Assembly (NCBI GenBank): GCA_044508675.1
Contig: JBIQHF010000010.1
Span: forward strand, 50,690 to 114,689
DNA: 64,000 nt
From: Raineyella sp044508675
GTDB taxonomy: Bacteria; Actinomycetota; Actinomycetes; Propionibacteriales; Propionibacteriaceae
Reading direction: 5' to 3'
Shown here in pieces: positions 17,415-28,244 of this stretch. Below the pieces are notes generated by a model. That model was not told the origin of the DNA and made no database searches. It saw nothing but the letters and a program-made list of their open reading frames with translations. Numbering within the stretch: the stretch's first letter is position 1; each line of letters begins with the position of its first letter. The translations under genes and the position numbers were made by a program.

Positions 17415-17576
17415 GGTGCGTCACTCTCCTCGTGTCAGGCCCGGCCGGGAACCGGTCGGGTAGCCGGGTCCAGTATGGCGGTCCACCGGCGCGCCGCCAT
17501 CACTTTTTGAATAGTATCCTGACTGATTGTGTCTACTAATCTGTGTCGTACGCACCACCCTAGTAGTGTGGGGGTC
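17415..17576. promoter_or_regulatory. Divergent control region between peptide-kinase and response regulator
   Basis: 162 bp, unusually AT-rich from about 17500 to 17550. Minus strand: TACTAT (17511-17516) with TTAGTA 17 bp upstream (17534-17539) is a plausible promoter for the peptide-kinase genes, giving a roughly 90-nt leader that contains a 7-bp inverted repeat (ATGGCGG/CCGCCAT, 17475-17500). Plus strand: TAGTGT (17564-17569) ends 7 nt before the regulator ATG, a leaderless arrangement. TGTGTC occurs twice as a direct repeat (17528-17533 and 17542-17547), overlapping the minus-strand -35 region, and could be an operator. Confidence 0.45.
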
Positions 17577-18311
17577 ATGCAGGCGACGACGATCCTTGTG
17601 GTGGACGACGAAGAGGTGGTCCGCGACGCCTATCGCCACATGTTCGCGGGCCATCCCGAGTTCGTGGTCGTCGCGGAGGCGACCGATGGTTCCGAAGCAG
17701 TCTCCCGCTACGCCGAGCATCGTCCGGACGTGGTGCTGATGGACCTCAAGATGCCCCGGATGTCGGGTGTCGAGGCGATGGGGGAGATCAGCCGTCGCTT
17801 CCCTGATGCCTGCATGGTCGCCATCACCACCTTCGCCACGATCGATTACATCGCTCCCGCCCTGCGGGCCGGTGCGGCCGGGTACCTGGTCAAGGACGCC
17901 TCCGTCGAGCAGGTGGAGCAGGGGATCCGTCGGGCGCTCGCCGACGAGATGCCGCTGAGCCCGCAGATCGCCCGCGCGCTGGCCCGCAGTGTTGCCGAGG
18001 ACACCGTTCCGGACAGCAGTGCTTCCGCCAGGAGCACTTCCGGCGGGACCCTTTCGAGGATGCGGGCGCAGATCTCCTCGCGCCTGCCTCGCCAGATGGG
18101 CGCCCCGACCCCCCGGGAGCAGCAGGTGCTCGACCAGTTGGCGATGGGCCTGGGCAACCGGGAGATCGCCGAGAACCTGTCCATCTCCGAGGCGGCGGTC
18201 AAGGCCCACCTGCGCCACATCGGCGACAAGTGGGACGTGCGGTCCCGGACCCAGATCCTGGTGCTGGCCTACCGGTACGGTCTGGTCACCGCCGAAGAAG
18301 GGCTGCGCTGA
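17577..18311 (+). CDS. NarL/FixJ-family response regulator
   Basis: 244 residues from ATG 17577. The receiver domain has the acidic pocket (VVDDEE) and phospho-acceptor Asp56 in DVVLMDLKMP; the switch Thr lies in VAITTFAT and the Lys in YLVKDAS. A Ser/Thr-rich linker of about 45 residues leads to a LuxR-type helix-turn-helix (PTPREQQVLDQLAMGLGNRE through SEAAVKAHLRHIGDKW). An in-frame extension to 17529 is unlikely because a -10-like TAGTGT lies inside it, 7 nt before ATG 17577. The gene is divergent from the kinase and peptide and is presumably their output regulator. Confidence 0.93.
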   Translation: MQATTILVVDDEEVVRDAYRHMFAGHPEFVVVAEATDGSEAVSRYAEHRPDVVLMDLKMPRMSGVEAMGEISRRFPDACMVAITTFATIDYIAPALRAGAAGYLVKDASVEQVEQGIRRALADEMPLSPQIARALARSVAEDTVPDSSASARSTSGGTLSRMRAQISSRLPRQMGAPTPREQQVLDQLAMGLGNREIAENLSISEAAVKAHLRHIGDKWDVRSRTQILVLAYRYGLVTAEEGLR

Positions 18312-18341
18312 GCGGGACTGCGCCCCCGGCCCGTTCGACGG

Positions 18342-18347
18342 TAGGGT
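18342..18347 (+). promoter_or_regulatory. Putative -10 element for aspS
   Basis: TAGGGT in the 74-bp gap between the response regulator and aspS, about 38 nt before the GTG start, which has a GGAAGGA ribosome-binding site. No clear -35. Confidence 0.35.
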
Positions 18348-18385
18348 GAGGGATCGTACGTGCCCAGATCCCGGAAGGACCCCTT

Positions 18386-20215
18386 GTGATTCGCACCCAT
18401 GACGCTGGCACCCTGCGTGCCGAGCATGCCGGTCAGACCGTCACCCTCGCGGGTTGGGTGGGTCGTCGACGTGATCACGGCGGCGTGGCGTTCATCGACC
18501 TGCGCGATGCCAGCGGTGTGGCGCAGGTGGTGGTGCGCGACGAGATCCTGGAGTCCTCCGGCGCCCACGACCTGCGCAACGAGTACTGCATCGCGGTCAC
18601 CGGTGTCGTCGAGCGTCGTCCCGAGGGCAACGAGAACACCGACCTGCCCACCGGCGAGATCGAAGTCGCCATCACCGACCTGGACGTGCTCAACGAGGCG
18701 GCCCCGCTGCCGTTCCAGATCGACGAGCACGTCACCGTCGGTGAGGAGGCCCGACTCAGGTACCGCTACCTCGACCTGCGCCGCCCCGCCCAGGCCGCGG
18801 CCCTGCGCCTGCGCTCGAAGGTCTCCCAGGCCGCCCGCGGCGTGCTGGCCGCCCACGACTTCGTCGAGATCGAGACGCCGACGCTGACCCGGTCCACCCC
18901 TGAGGGTGCCCGTGACTTCCTGGTCCCGGCCCGCCTGGCTCCCGGATCCTGGTACGCCCTGCCGCAGTCGCCGCAGCTGTTCAAGCAGCTGCTGATGGTC
19001 GCCGGGATGGAGCGCTACTACCAGATCGCGCGCTGCTACCGCGACGAGGACTTCCGCGCCGACCGCCAGCCCGAGTTCACCCAGCTGGACATCGAGATGA
19101 GCTTCGTCGACCAGGATGACGTGATCGCGCTGGCCGAGGAACTGATGGTCGCGATCTGGAAGCTGATCGACGTGGACCTGCCCACCCCGTTCCCGCGGAT
19201 GACGTACGCCGACGCGATGGACCACTACGGCTCGGACAAGCCCGACCTGCGCTTCGACCTGCAGATCACCGAGATGACCGACTACTTCAAGGACACCCCG
19301 TTCCGGGTGTTCCAGGCCGCGTACGTCGGTGCTGTCGTGATGCCCGGCGGCGCCTCCCAGCCGCGCCGCCAGTTCGACGCCTGGCAGGAGTGGGCCAAGC
19401 AGCGGGGCGCCAAGGGCCTGGCGTACGTGACGGTCGCCGAGGACGGCACCCTGGCCGGCCCGGTCGCCAAGAACCTCACCGAGACCGAGCGCGAGGGTCT
19501 GGCCGCCGCCACCGGCGCCAAGCCCGGCGACGCGATCTTCTTCGCCGCTGGGGGCCGCAAGTCTTCCCAGGAACTGCTCGGCGCGGCCCGCCTGGAGATC
19601 GGCCGGCGCACCGGCCTGATCGACGAGAACGCCTGGAAGTTCGTGTGGGTCGTCGACGCCCCGCTGTTCGAGCCGGTCTCCGAGGCCGTCGCCGCCGGTG
19701 ACGTCGCCGTCGGTGAGGGCGCCTGGACCGCGGTGCACCACGCGTTCACCTCGCCCAAGCCGGGCTCGATGGAGACCTTCGACACCGATCCGGGCAGCGC
19801 CCTGGCGTACGCGTACGACTGCGTCTGCAACGGCAACGAGATCGGCGGCGGCTCGATCCGTATCCACCGTCGCGACATCCAGGAGCGGGTGTTCAAGGTG
19901 ATGGGCATCGGCGAGGAGGAGGCCCAGGAGAAGTTCGGCTTCCTGCTGGACGCGTTCAAGTTCGGCGCCCCGCCGCACGGCGGCATCGCTTTCGGCTGGG
20001 ACCGGATCGTGTCGCTGCTGGCGCACACCGAGTCGATCCGCGACGTGATCGCCTTCCCGAAGTCCGGCAACGGCTACGACCCGCTCACCGGTGCACCCGC
20101 CCCGATCACCCTGAAGCAGCGTCGCGAGGCCGGCGTCGACGCCAAGCCGAAGAAGAAGGACGAGGAGCAGCCGGTGGATGCCGCTGAGCAGGACACGGTG
20201 TCCTCCCGGGCCTGA
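18386..20215 (+). CDS. aspS: Aspartate--tRNA(Asp/Asn) ligase
   Basis: 609 residues, the length of bacterial-type AspRS. N-terminal OB anticodon domain (LAGWVGRRRDHGGVAFIDLRD), class II catalytic core with motif 2 (YYQIARCYRDEDFRADRQPEFTQ, split by the usual loop), the bacterial GAD insertion, and motif 3 (GIAFGWDRIVSLL). Some actinobacterial enzymes also charge tRNA-Asn for transamidation; that cannot be decided here because gatCAB is not in the window. The C-terminal tail is Lys/Glu-rich. Starts with GTG. Confidence 0.96.
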   Translation: MIRTHDAGTLRAEHAGQTVTLAGWVGRRRDHGGVAFIDLRDASGVAQVVVRDEILESSGAHDLRNEYCIAVTGVVERRPEGNENTDLPTGEIEVAITDLDVLNEAAPLPFQIDEHVTVGEEARLRYRYLDLRRPAQAAALRLRSKVSQAARGVLAAHDFVEIETPTLTRSTPEGARDFLVPARLAPGSWYALPQSPQLFKQLLMVAGMERYYQIARCYRDEDFRADRQPEFTQLDIEMSFVDQDDVIALAEELMVAIWKLIDVDLPTPFPRMTYADAMDHYGSDKPDLRFDLQITEMTDYFKDTPFRVFQAAYVGAVVMPGGASQPRRQFDAWQEWAKQRGAKGLAYVTVAEDGTLAGPVAKNLTETEREGLAAATGAKPGDAIFFAAGGRKSSQELLGAARLEIGRRTGLIDENAWKFVWVVDAPLFEPVSEAVAAGDVAVGEGAWTAVHHAFTSPKPGSMETFDTDPGSALAYAYDCVCNGNEIGGGSIRIHRRDIQERVFKVMGIGEEEAQEKFGFLLDAFKFGAPPHGGIAFGWDRIVSLLAHTESIRDVIAFPKSGNGYDPLTGAPAPITLKQRREAGVDAKPKKKDEEQPVDAAEQDTVSSRA

Positions 20216-20218
20216 GGC

Positions 20219-20935
20219 TCAGCCCAGCCCGGCCTCGGCGTACGCCCGGGTGGAATCGAGTACTGATCCGTCGAGCTCGTCGGGTCCGTGGACCAGGTAG
20301 AACCCGGAGTGCTCCGGGTTCTCCTGGCCCTCCATCCGCTCGTTCACCAGGGCGAGGAGCTCGGGGCCGGGAAGTGGGGAGGAGACCGGTCGGAGCAGAC
20401 CGGTGAGAGCCCCGCGTGACCACGCGTACCAGTGGGGTGCCAGCGTGACGTCGTCCGCGGTCAGCCCGGTCTCCTCCCGCAGTTCCCGCAGCAGCGTGGT
20501 GGTCAGGTCGAGCTGGCCATCCACCGCGTCCCGGGGCTCGACCGAGCCGGACGGGAAGTAGCTCGACCCACCGAAGGTCGTGTGCGGGGCCATTCGGCCC
20601 AGCAGGTACGCCCCGTCCGCCGCCCGCAGGGCGGCCAACGGATAGACGTGCGAGGCCGCCTCGGGCGGATAGCCCAGGCTGCGGTAGTACAGCGAGGCCG
20701 CATACCGCGTCGGCACGAAGACCAGCCTGAGGACCGGCCCGTCGAACTCCCGCACCCGGCAGATGGTCACCGTGCCGTTGAACGTCCGTGGCTTGTCGCG
20801 CACCACCTGGCGCCAGTGCGCCGCGATCCGGTCCGCGTACTCCTCGGCCCAGGGCCACGGCCGGTCCTCGATCCGGGCCTCCACCCGGTCGATCCGTACC
20901 AGGGCGGCCCCCGTCGTCGTGCCGATGCTCCTCAT
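20219..20935 (-). CDS. NUDIX-like hydrolase with a degenerate Nudix box
   Basis: 238 residues. The sequence RELREETGL is the second half of a Nudix box, and SGSVEPRD upstream resembles its Gly-containing start. The conserved Glu expected seven residues before RE is absent, and the spacing from the Gly is expanded, so this is either a variant or inactive NUDIX protein. The N-terminal ~90 residues (RIAAHWRQVVRDKPRTFNG, RYAASLYYRSLGYP) resemble those of large NUDIX proteins with an extra domain. Convergent with aspS (3 bp apart). TAGGCT ends 6 nt before its ATG. Confidence 0.7.
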   Translation of the reverse strand: MRSIGTTTGAALVRIDRVEARIEDRPWPWAEEYADRIAAHWRQVVRDKPRTFNGTVTICRVREFDGPVLRLVFVPTRYAASLYYRSLGYPPEAASHVYPLAALRAADGAYLLGRMAPHTTFGGSSYFPSGSVEPRDAVDGQLDLTTTLLRELREETGLTADDVTLAPHWYAWSRGALTGLLRPVSSPLPGPELLALVNERMEGQENPEHSGFYLVHGPDELDGSVLDSTRAYAEAGLG

Positions 20936-20941
20936 GCCCCC

Positions 20942-20947
20942 AGCCTA
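20942..20947 (-). promoter_or_regulatory. Putative leaderless promoter -10 for the NUDIX-like gene
   Basis: TAGGCT on the minus strand, 6 nt before ATG 20935; no Shine-Dalgarno in between. Confidence 0.4.
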
Positions 20948-21095
20948 CGGGCGGGATCGCTGAAAGCGCGGCGAGGCGTCCCGCCCTGGTCTGGGTAGCA
21001 CGAAACTGACCCAACTCGACCAGAATCCTGCTACCGACCGTGGGCAATCCCGCCGGTGCCGCCTCCTCGGGGCGTACGGACCCGGCAGGGCTGGG

Positions 21096-21101
21096 TAGGG
21101 T
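21096..21101 (+). promoter_or_regulatory. Putative leaderless promoter -10 for rarA
   Basis: TAGGGT ends 8 nt before ATG 21110, with no ribosome-binding site between. Confidence 0.45.
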
Positions 21102-21109
21102 GGCCGGTG

Positions 21110-22501
21110 ATGCCTCACGACCTGTTCTCCGACACCGACGACCCGACCCCGACCAGCCGGGGCGGGACGCTGGGCTGGTCCGGCCACGGCCAGGAGCCGC
21201 TCGCGGTCCGGCTGCGGCCGCGGACGCTGGACGAGATCGTCGGACAGGACCACCTGCTGGCGCCAGGGTCCCCGTTGCGGCGACTGGCTGCCGGTGAGCC
21301 CGGATCCGTGTTCCTGTGGGGGCCGCCGGGGGTCGGCAAGACCACCATCGCCGCCGTGGTGTCTCGGTCGACGAATCGCCGCTTCGTCGAGATCTCGGCG
21401 GTGACCGCCGGGGTCAAGGAGGTGCGTGCCGAGCTGGAGACCGCCAAGCGTGAGCTCGCCCGGGGCAATCCGACCGTGCTGTTCGTGGACGAGGTGCACC
21501 GCTTCTCCAAGGTCCAGCAGGACGTCTTGTTACCGGCGGTGGAGAACCGGCTGGTCACGCTGATCGCGGCGACCACCGAGAACCCGAGCTTCTCGGTCAT
21601 CTCACCGTTGCTGTCGCGCTCCCTGCTGCTCACGCTGAAGCCGCTGACGACCGCCGACGTCTCGGTGCTGGTCGACCGTGCACTCACCGACGAGCGCGGG
21701 CTGCGGACGCCGGACGGCGGGACGTACGACCTGGCCGACCAGGCGCGGGTGGCGCTGCTGGAGATGGCCGGGGGCGACGCCCGCCGCGCGTTGACCTACC
21801 TGGAGGAGGCCGCCGCGGGGGCGAGTGCCCGGGGCAGCTCGACCATGGACCTGGCCGCACTGGAACAGGCCGTCGACCGTGCCGCCGTACGCTACGACAA
21901 GGATGGCGACCAGCACTACGACGTGACCAGTGCCTTCATCAAGTCGATCCGCGGCTCCGACGTGCAGGCCGCGCTGCACTACTTGGCCCGGATGCTGGAG
22001 GCGGGGGAGGATCCGCGCTTCATCGCCCGGCGGCTGATCATCTCGGCCAGCGAGGACATCGGGATGGCCCAGTCCTCGGTGCTCCAGACCTGTGTGGCCG
22101 CGGCCCAGGCGGTCCAGCTGATCGGCATGCCGGAGGCACGGCTCACGCTGGCCCACGCGACCGTCGCCTGCGCGATGGCCCCGAAGTCGAACGCCGCCTA
22201 CCTGGGGATCGAGGCCGCCACCGCGGACGTACGGGCCGGGAAGGGGCGGGAGGTGCCGGCGCACCTGCGCGACGCCCACTACTCCGGGGCATCGTCCCTG
22301 GGCCATGGCAAGGGCTACGTCTACGCCCACGACGCCCCGCACAGCGTCGCCCGACAGCAGTACCTGCCCGATGACCTGGTCGAGGCACGCTACTACGCCC
22401 CGACCCGCAACGGGGCCGAGGCGGCCATGGCCGACCGGCTCGAGGTGCTGGAGGGGTTGCTCGGCAAGGCCCGGCCCGACCGGCGGGTGGTCCCCGACTA
22501 G
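21110..22501 (+). CDS. rarA: Replication-associated recombination AAA+ ATPase RarA/MgsA
   Basis: 463 residues. Acts at stalled replication forks; a homologue of eukaryotic WRNIP1 related to clamp-loader ATPases. Walker A GPPGVGKTT, Walker B FVDEVHRF, sensor-1 ATTENPSF and the C-terminal tetramerisation domain (AMAPKSNAAYLGIEAA) are intact. ATG 21110 (PHDLFSD N-terminus) was chosen over the longer upstream frame because the extension has no family similarity and a -10-like TAGGGT lies 8 nt before the ATG. Its stop TAG interlocks with the stop of the convergent downstream gene in a shared CTAG. Confidence 0.95.
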   Translation: MPHDLFSDTDDPTPTSRGGTLGWSGHGQEPLAVRLRPRTLDEIVGQDHLLAPGSPLRRLAAGEPGSVFLWGPPGVGKTTIAAVVSRSTNRRFVEISAVTAGVKEVRAELETAKRELARGNPTVLFVDEVHRFSKVQQDVLLPAVENRLVTLIAATTENPSFSVISPLLSRSLLLTLKPLTTADVSVLVDRALTDERGLRTPDGGTYDLADQARVALLEMAGGDARRALTYLEEAAAGASARGSSTMDLAALEQAVDRAAVRYDKDGDQHYDVTSAFIKSIRGSDVQAALHYLARMLEAGEDPRFIARRLIISASEDIGMAQSSVLQTCVAAAQAVQLIGMPEARLTLAHATVACAMAPKSNAAYLGIEAATADVRAGKGREVPAHLRDAHYSGASSLGHGKGYVYAHDAPHSVARQQYLPDDLVEARYYAPTRNGAEAAMADRLEVLEGLLGKARPDRRVVPD

Positions 22502-23268
22502 CGGGCGTCGGGGGCGATGAACTCGACCGCTGCGTCCGAGGACGTGTGCAGCCAGGACCGGATCGCCTCGACCGTCGCGCCCGGCTGCAGGTCGGCCAGG
22601 AACTCCAGGACCATCCGGGTGTCGCGCCACGGGGCGAAGTACAGCTCACCGGCCGGGACGATCTCCTCGCCGCCGAACATCCGGCGCAACGCCTGCCCGA
22701 CGTGCGCGAACTCCAGGAAGCACACCTGCGGGGTGTAGCCGTCCTCGGCCTCGCTCGGATCGACGCCGATCCGTACCAGCAGGGTGCCCAGCCGCTTCTC
22801 GGCCATCTCCTTGCCGTCCACCGTGACCAGGGACCAGCCGTTGGCCAGGAACGGGGTCGGCCAGCTGCTCGACACGGTCTCCGGCGGGGCGGCACCACCG
22901 TCCAGGTGCCCGGTCCACTCGAAGCCCGGCAGGGTGGACGCCCAGACACGCAGCCCGCAGCGCTGGTTGAGCTCGACCAGCAGGGTCTCCACCGACACGT
23001 TCTCCAAGGAAAGCACCTCGTGCAGCGTCGCGCTGTCCGGGCCCACGACATGGAAGCTCTCGGAGTCGCGCAGCCGCCAGAACGACAGCATCCAGGACAG
23101 CTCGGTCGGCCACTCCTCGCCCACCTCGACGGGGCAGGGGACGGGTGGTTCGTGGCGCAGGACACGGATGTTCATGTTGTCCGGGCGCCGGCGGTACACG
23201 CCGGGATGGTTGTGGTAGGAACCCTGCTCCCATCCGGGGAAGGCCGCGGTCCAGCTGGAGCTCACCAT
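22498..23268 (-). CDS. Hypothetical protein (256 aa)
   Basis: I do not recognise this family. It is a soluble-looking protein without signal peptide or membrane helix, rich in Trp and aromatic residues (ELSWMLSFWRLRDSE, FEWTGHLDGG, ELYFAPWRDTRMV). Recognisable features are an alternating beta/alpha pattern and repeated Glu/Leu-rich helices. The 3' end overlaps rarA by 4 nt on the opposite strand. Start ATG 23268 is supported by TAGAGT ending 6 nt upstream; an internal ATG (MNIRVLRHEPP, at 23175) is an alternative. Codon use matches the neighbouring genes. Confidence 0.75.
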   Translation of the reverse strand: MVSSSWTAAFPGWEQGSYHNHPGVYRRRPDNMNIRVLRHEPPVPCPVEVGEEWPTELSWMLSFWRLRDSESFHVVGPDSATLHEVLSLENVSVETLLVELNQRCGLRVWASTLPGFEWTGHLDGGAAPPETVSSSWPTPFLANGWSLVTVDGKEMAEKRLGTLLVRIGVDPSEAEDGYTPQVCFLEFAHVGQALRRMFGGEEIVPAGELYFAPWRDTRMVLEFLADLQPGATVEAIRSWLHTSSDAAVEFIAPDAR

Positions 23269-23274
23269 GGGCCC

Positions 23275-23280
23275 ACTCTA
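23275..23280 (-). promoter_or_regulatory. Putative leaderless promoter -10 for the 22498-23268 gene
   Basis: TAGAGT on the minus strand, 6 nt before ATG 23268 (spacer GGGCCC). Confidence 0.4.
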
Positions 23281-23338
23281 TGGGCTGGGGGTCGGAAGTC
23301 CGTAGTGGCTGCGTGTCGGAAGTGGCGGACCCGGGCGG

Positions 23339-23344
23339 TAGGGT
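23339..23344 (+). promoter_or_regulatory. Putative -10 element for the DUF948-alaS transcript
   Basis: TAGGGT, about 50 nt before ATG 23395, which has GGAGG 6 nt upstream. It probably drives the long overlapping run of genes that follows. Confidence 0.35.
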
Positions 23345-23394
23345 CTGCCTTGTCGATTTTCCCCTAGCGCGCTCGTACGACACGGAGGTACCTG

Positions 23395-23778
23395 ATGACC
23401 GTCGGTGGCATCGCCGGCCTGATCGCAGCCCTGGCCGCGCTGCTCCTGGTGGGCTTCCTGGCCCGCCCGCTGCTCAAGTTGGGCCGGGTCCTGGAGGAGG
23501 TGCGCCTGGTCGTGCGTGACTTCGGACACTCCCTGGTCCCGATCATGACCGAACTGCGCGGCACCGTGGTCGCCGCGAACTCCGAGATCGAGAAGGTCGG
23601 GGTGATCACCGAGGACGCCACCCGGGTGACCGCCAACGCCACCACGGTGGCCCGGAACGCCGCCGAGCTGACGACCCTGTTCCGCTCCACCGTCGGCGGG
23701 CCGCTGGTCCGTACCGCCGCCTTCACCTACGGGATGCGTTCCGCGCTGGGCAAGCGCCGCAAGGGCGGGGCGAGCTGA
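23395..23778 (+). CDS. DUF948 domain-containing membrane protein
   Basis: 127 residues. One N-terminal membrane helix (GIAGLIAALAALLLVGFLARPLL) and a helical, methyl-accepting-like coiled coil containing VVAANSEIEKVGVITEDATRV, typical of DUF948 proteins found upstream of alaS in actinobacteria. The function is unknown. The C-terminus is basic (GKRRKGG). Its stop overlaps the next start by one base (TGATG). Confidence 0.85.
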   Translation: MTVGGIAGLIAALAALLLVGFLARPLLKLGRVLEEVRLVVRDFGHSLVPIMTELRGTVVAANSEIEKVGVITEDATRVTANATTVARNAAELTTLFRSTVGGPLVRTAAFTYGMRSALGKRRKGGAS

Positions 23779-23989
23779 TGCGGCGGACCGGGCGCACCGC
23801 GCTGTGGTTTCTGGCCGGGGCGGCCGTCGGTGTGGTTGCGTGGGTGGCAGGCCGACGCATTATTGAGGCGAACCGTGAAACGCCGGCCCTGGAGCGGGTG
23901 AGCGAGTTCATCGATGACGTACGGCGGGCATCCGCCGAGCGCGAGGCGGAGATCCGCGAGGCGCTGAACCTTCCTGAGGAGGACGACGA

Positions 23990-23993
<4 letters not shown>
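23778..23993 (+). CDS. DUF6167-like small membrane protein
   Basis: 71 residues with one membrane helix (ALWFLAGAAVGVVAWVAGRR, about residues 8-27) and a charged helix ending in acidic EEDDE. The size, topology and position between a DUF948 gene and alaS fit the actinobacterial DUF6167 family. The start overlaps the DUF948 stop and the stop overlaps the alaS start (ATGA), so all three are translationally coupled. Confidence 0.8.
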
Positions 23994-26649
<2,656 letters not shown>

Positions 26650-26653
<4 letters not shown>

Positions 26654-27144
26654 GCCTGCGTCCCGGAGTACGCCTCGGTATCGACTGGGGTGATGCCCGG
26701 ATCGGAGTGGCGGCCTGTGACCCGGCCGCCACTCTGGCGTACCCGGTCCGCACCGTCCAGGTGCGCGGCGACGAGGACCGCGCGATCACCGAGATCCTGG
26801 CGATCGTCGCGGAGTACGGGCCGGTCCTCGAGGTGGTGGTGGGACTGCCGCGCACCCTCAAGGGCAAGGAGGGCCCGGCCGCCCAGAAGATGCGGCGACG
26901 CGCCCGTACCCTGCGACGACGACTCGACCCGGGCACCGGGCTGCGCCTGGTCGACGAGCGGATGACCACGGCAGCAGCCTCGCGCGACCTGCATGCCGCC
27001 GGCCGCAACACCCGCAACCAGCGGGCGGTGATCGACCAGGCCGCAGCGGTGGCCATCCTCGAACACGCCCTGTCCGTCGAACGATCCACCGGCGAGCCGG
27101 CCGGTGAGCTCGTGGAGCCGACCGATCAAGGAGCCCCCCGATGA
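26650..27144 (+). CDS. ruvX: Putative pre-16S rRNA nuclease / Holliday junction resolvase-like YqgF
   Basis: 164 residues. RNase H-like fold with the signature GIDWGDARIGVA at the N-terminus, VVVGLPRTLKGKEG in the middle and DERMTT with the catalytic acidic residues. The E. coli homologue matures the 16S rRNA 5' end. Conserved position between alaS and mltG; overlaps both by 4 nt. Confidence 0.93.
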
Positions 27145-28244
27145 AGCATTTCCTCGACCAGGCCCCTGCGCGTGCCTACAAGCCACGTCCGGCCCAGCGT
27201 GCCAAGGCGATCATTGCCGTGGTCATCGCGCTGCTCGTCCTGGTCGGTGTCGGCTGGTTCGCCGTCGACCGGGTCGCCGCGGCGGTGATCGCCAAGGACT
27301 ATGCGGCAGGGACCGCGGCGGAGCCGGTGACGGTCACCATCGCCAGCGGATCCACCCTGACCGACATCGGCGCCACCCTGGCCGACGCGGGCGTGGTCGA
27401 GTCCCAGAAGGCCTTCGTCCGGGCGGCGCGGACCGACCCCCGGGCGACCGGCATCCAGGCCGGCGACTACCAGCTCCCCACCCATATCCCGGCCGAACAG
27501 GCCGTGAAGGCGCTGCTGGACCCGGCCAACCGGGTGGCCAACCGGATCACCCTGCGGGAGGGGCTGACCCTGGACCAGCAGTTCGACGCGATCGCCGAGC
27601 AGAGCGGGCTGCCGCGCGAGGAGTTCGTCCGGCTGGCCGCCGACCCGGCCGCACTGGGTGCCCCGTCGTACGCCACGGGGCTGGAGGGGTACCTGTTCCC
27701 CGAGACCTACGAGTTCGGGGAGGACGCGACTCCCCAGGAGATCCTCACCACGATGGTCGCCGAGTTCAACACCACCGCGCAGAAGATCGGCCTGGAACAG
27801 GCCGCGGCGTCGCTGGGACGCGACCCGGGCGACCTGGTCACCGTCGCCTCGATCGTCGAGGCCGAGACCTTCAACCCGCAGGACCGCGCCAAGGTCGCCC
27901 GCGTGCTGGAGAACCGCCTGGACCGCGGCATGATGCTGCAGATGGACTCCACGGTGAAGTACCTGACCGGCAAGGACGGCAGGGTCACCACCTCCGACCA
28001 GGCCCGGGCCCTGGACAGCCCCTACAACACCTACCGGAACACCGGCCTGCCGCCCGGCCCGATCGGCGCACCGGGACAGGCCTCGCTGGAGGCGGCCGCC
28101 CACCCCGCCGACGGGCCCTGGCTCTACTTCGTGACCATCGACCTGAACACCGGCGAGACGCGGTTCGCCACCACCTTCGAGGAGCACAGCCAGAACGTGG
28201 CCGAGTTCCAGAAGTGGTGCCAGGCCAACAAGGGGATGTGCTGA
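27141..28244 (+). CDS. mltG: Endolytic murein transglycosylase MltG
   Basis: 367 residues. Cleaves nascent peptidoglycan strands in the membrane and is thought to set glycan length. One membrane helix after a short basic cytoplasmic segment (IIAVVIALLVLVGVGWFAV), a LysM-like region, and the YceG catalytic domain with the active-site Glu in ASIVEAETF and the conserved PYNTYRNTGLPPGPI block. Overlaps ruvX by 4 nt and aroE by 1 nt. Confidence 0.95.
   Translation: MKHFLDQAPARAYKPRPAQRAKAIIAVVIALLVLVGVGWFAVDRVAAAVIAKDYAAGTAAEPVTVTIASGSTLTDIGATLADAGVVESQKAFVRAARTDPRATGIQAGDYQLPTHIPAEQAVKALLDPANRVANRITLREGLTLDQQFDAIAEQSGLPREEFVRLAADPAALGAPSYATGLEGYLFPETYEFGEDATPQEILTTMVAEFNTTAQKIGLEQAAASLGRDPGDLVTVASIVEAETFNPQDRAKVARVLENRLDRGMMLQMDSTVKYLTGKDGRVTTSDQARALDSPYNTYRNTGLPPGPIGAPGQASLEAAAHPADGPWLYFVTIDLNTGETRFATTFEEHSQNVAEFQKWCQANKGMC

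Noticed and set aside
17188..17424. 78-codon minus-strand ORF overlapping the 59-codon peptide and the kinase start
   Set aside because: Arg/Pro/Leu-rich composition of a shifted frame. The alternative frame (17235-17414) has the stronger ribosome-binding site, codon bias and coupling.
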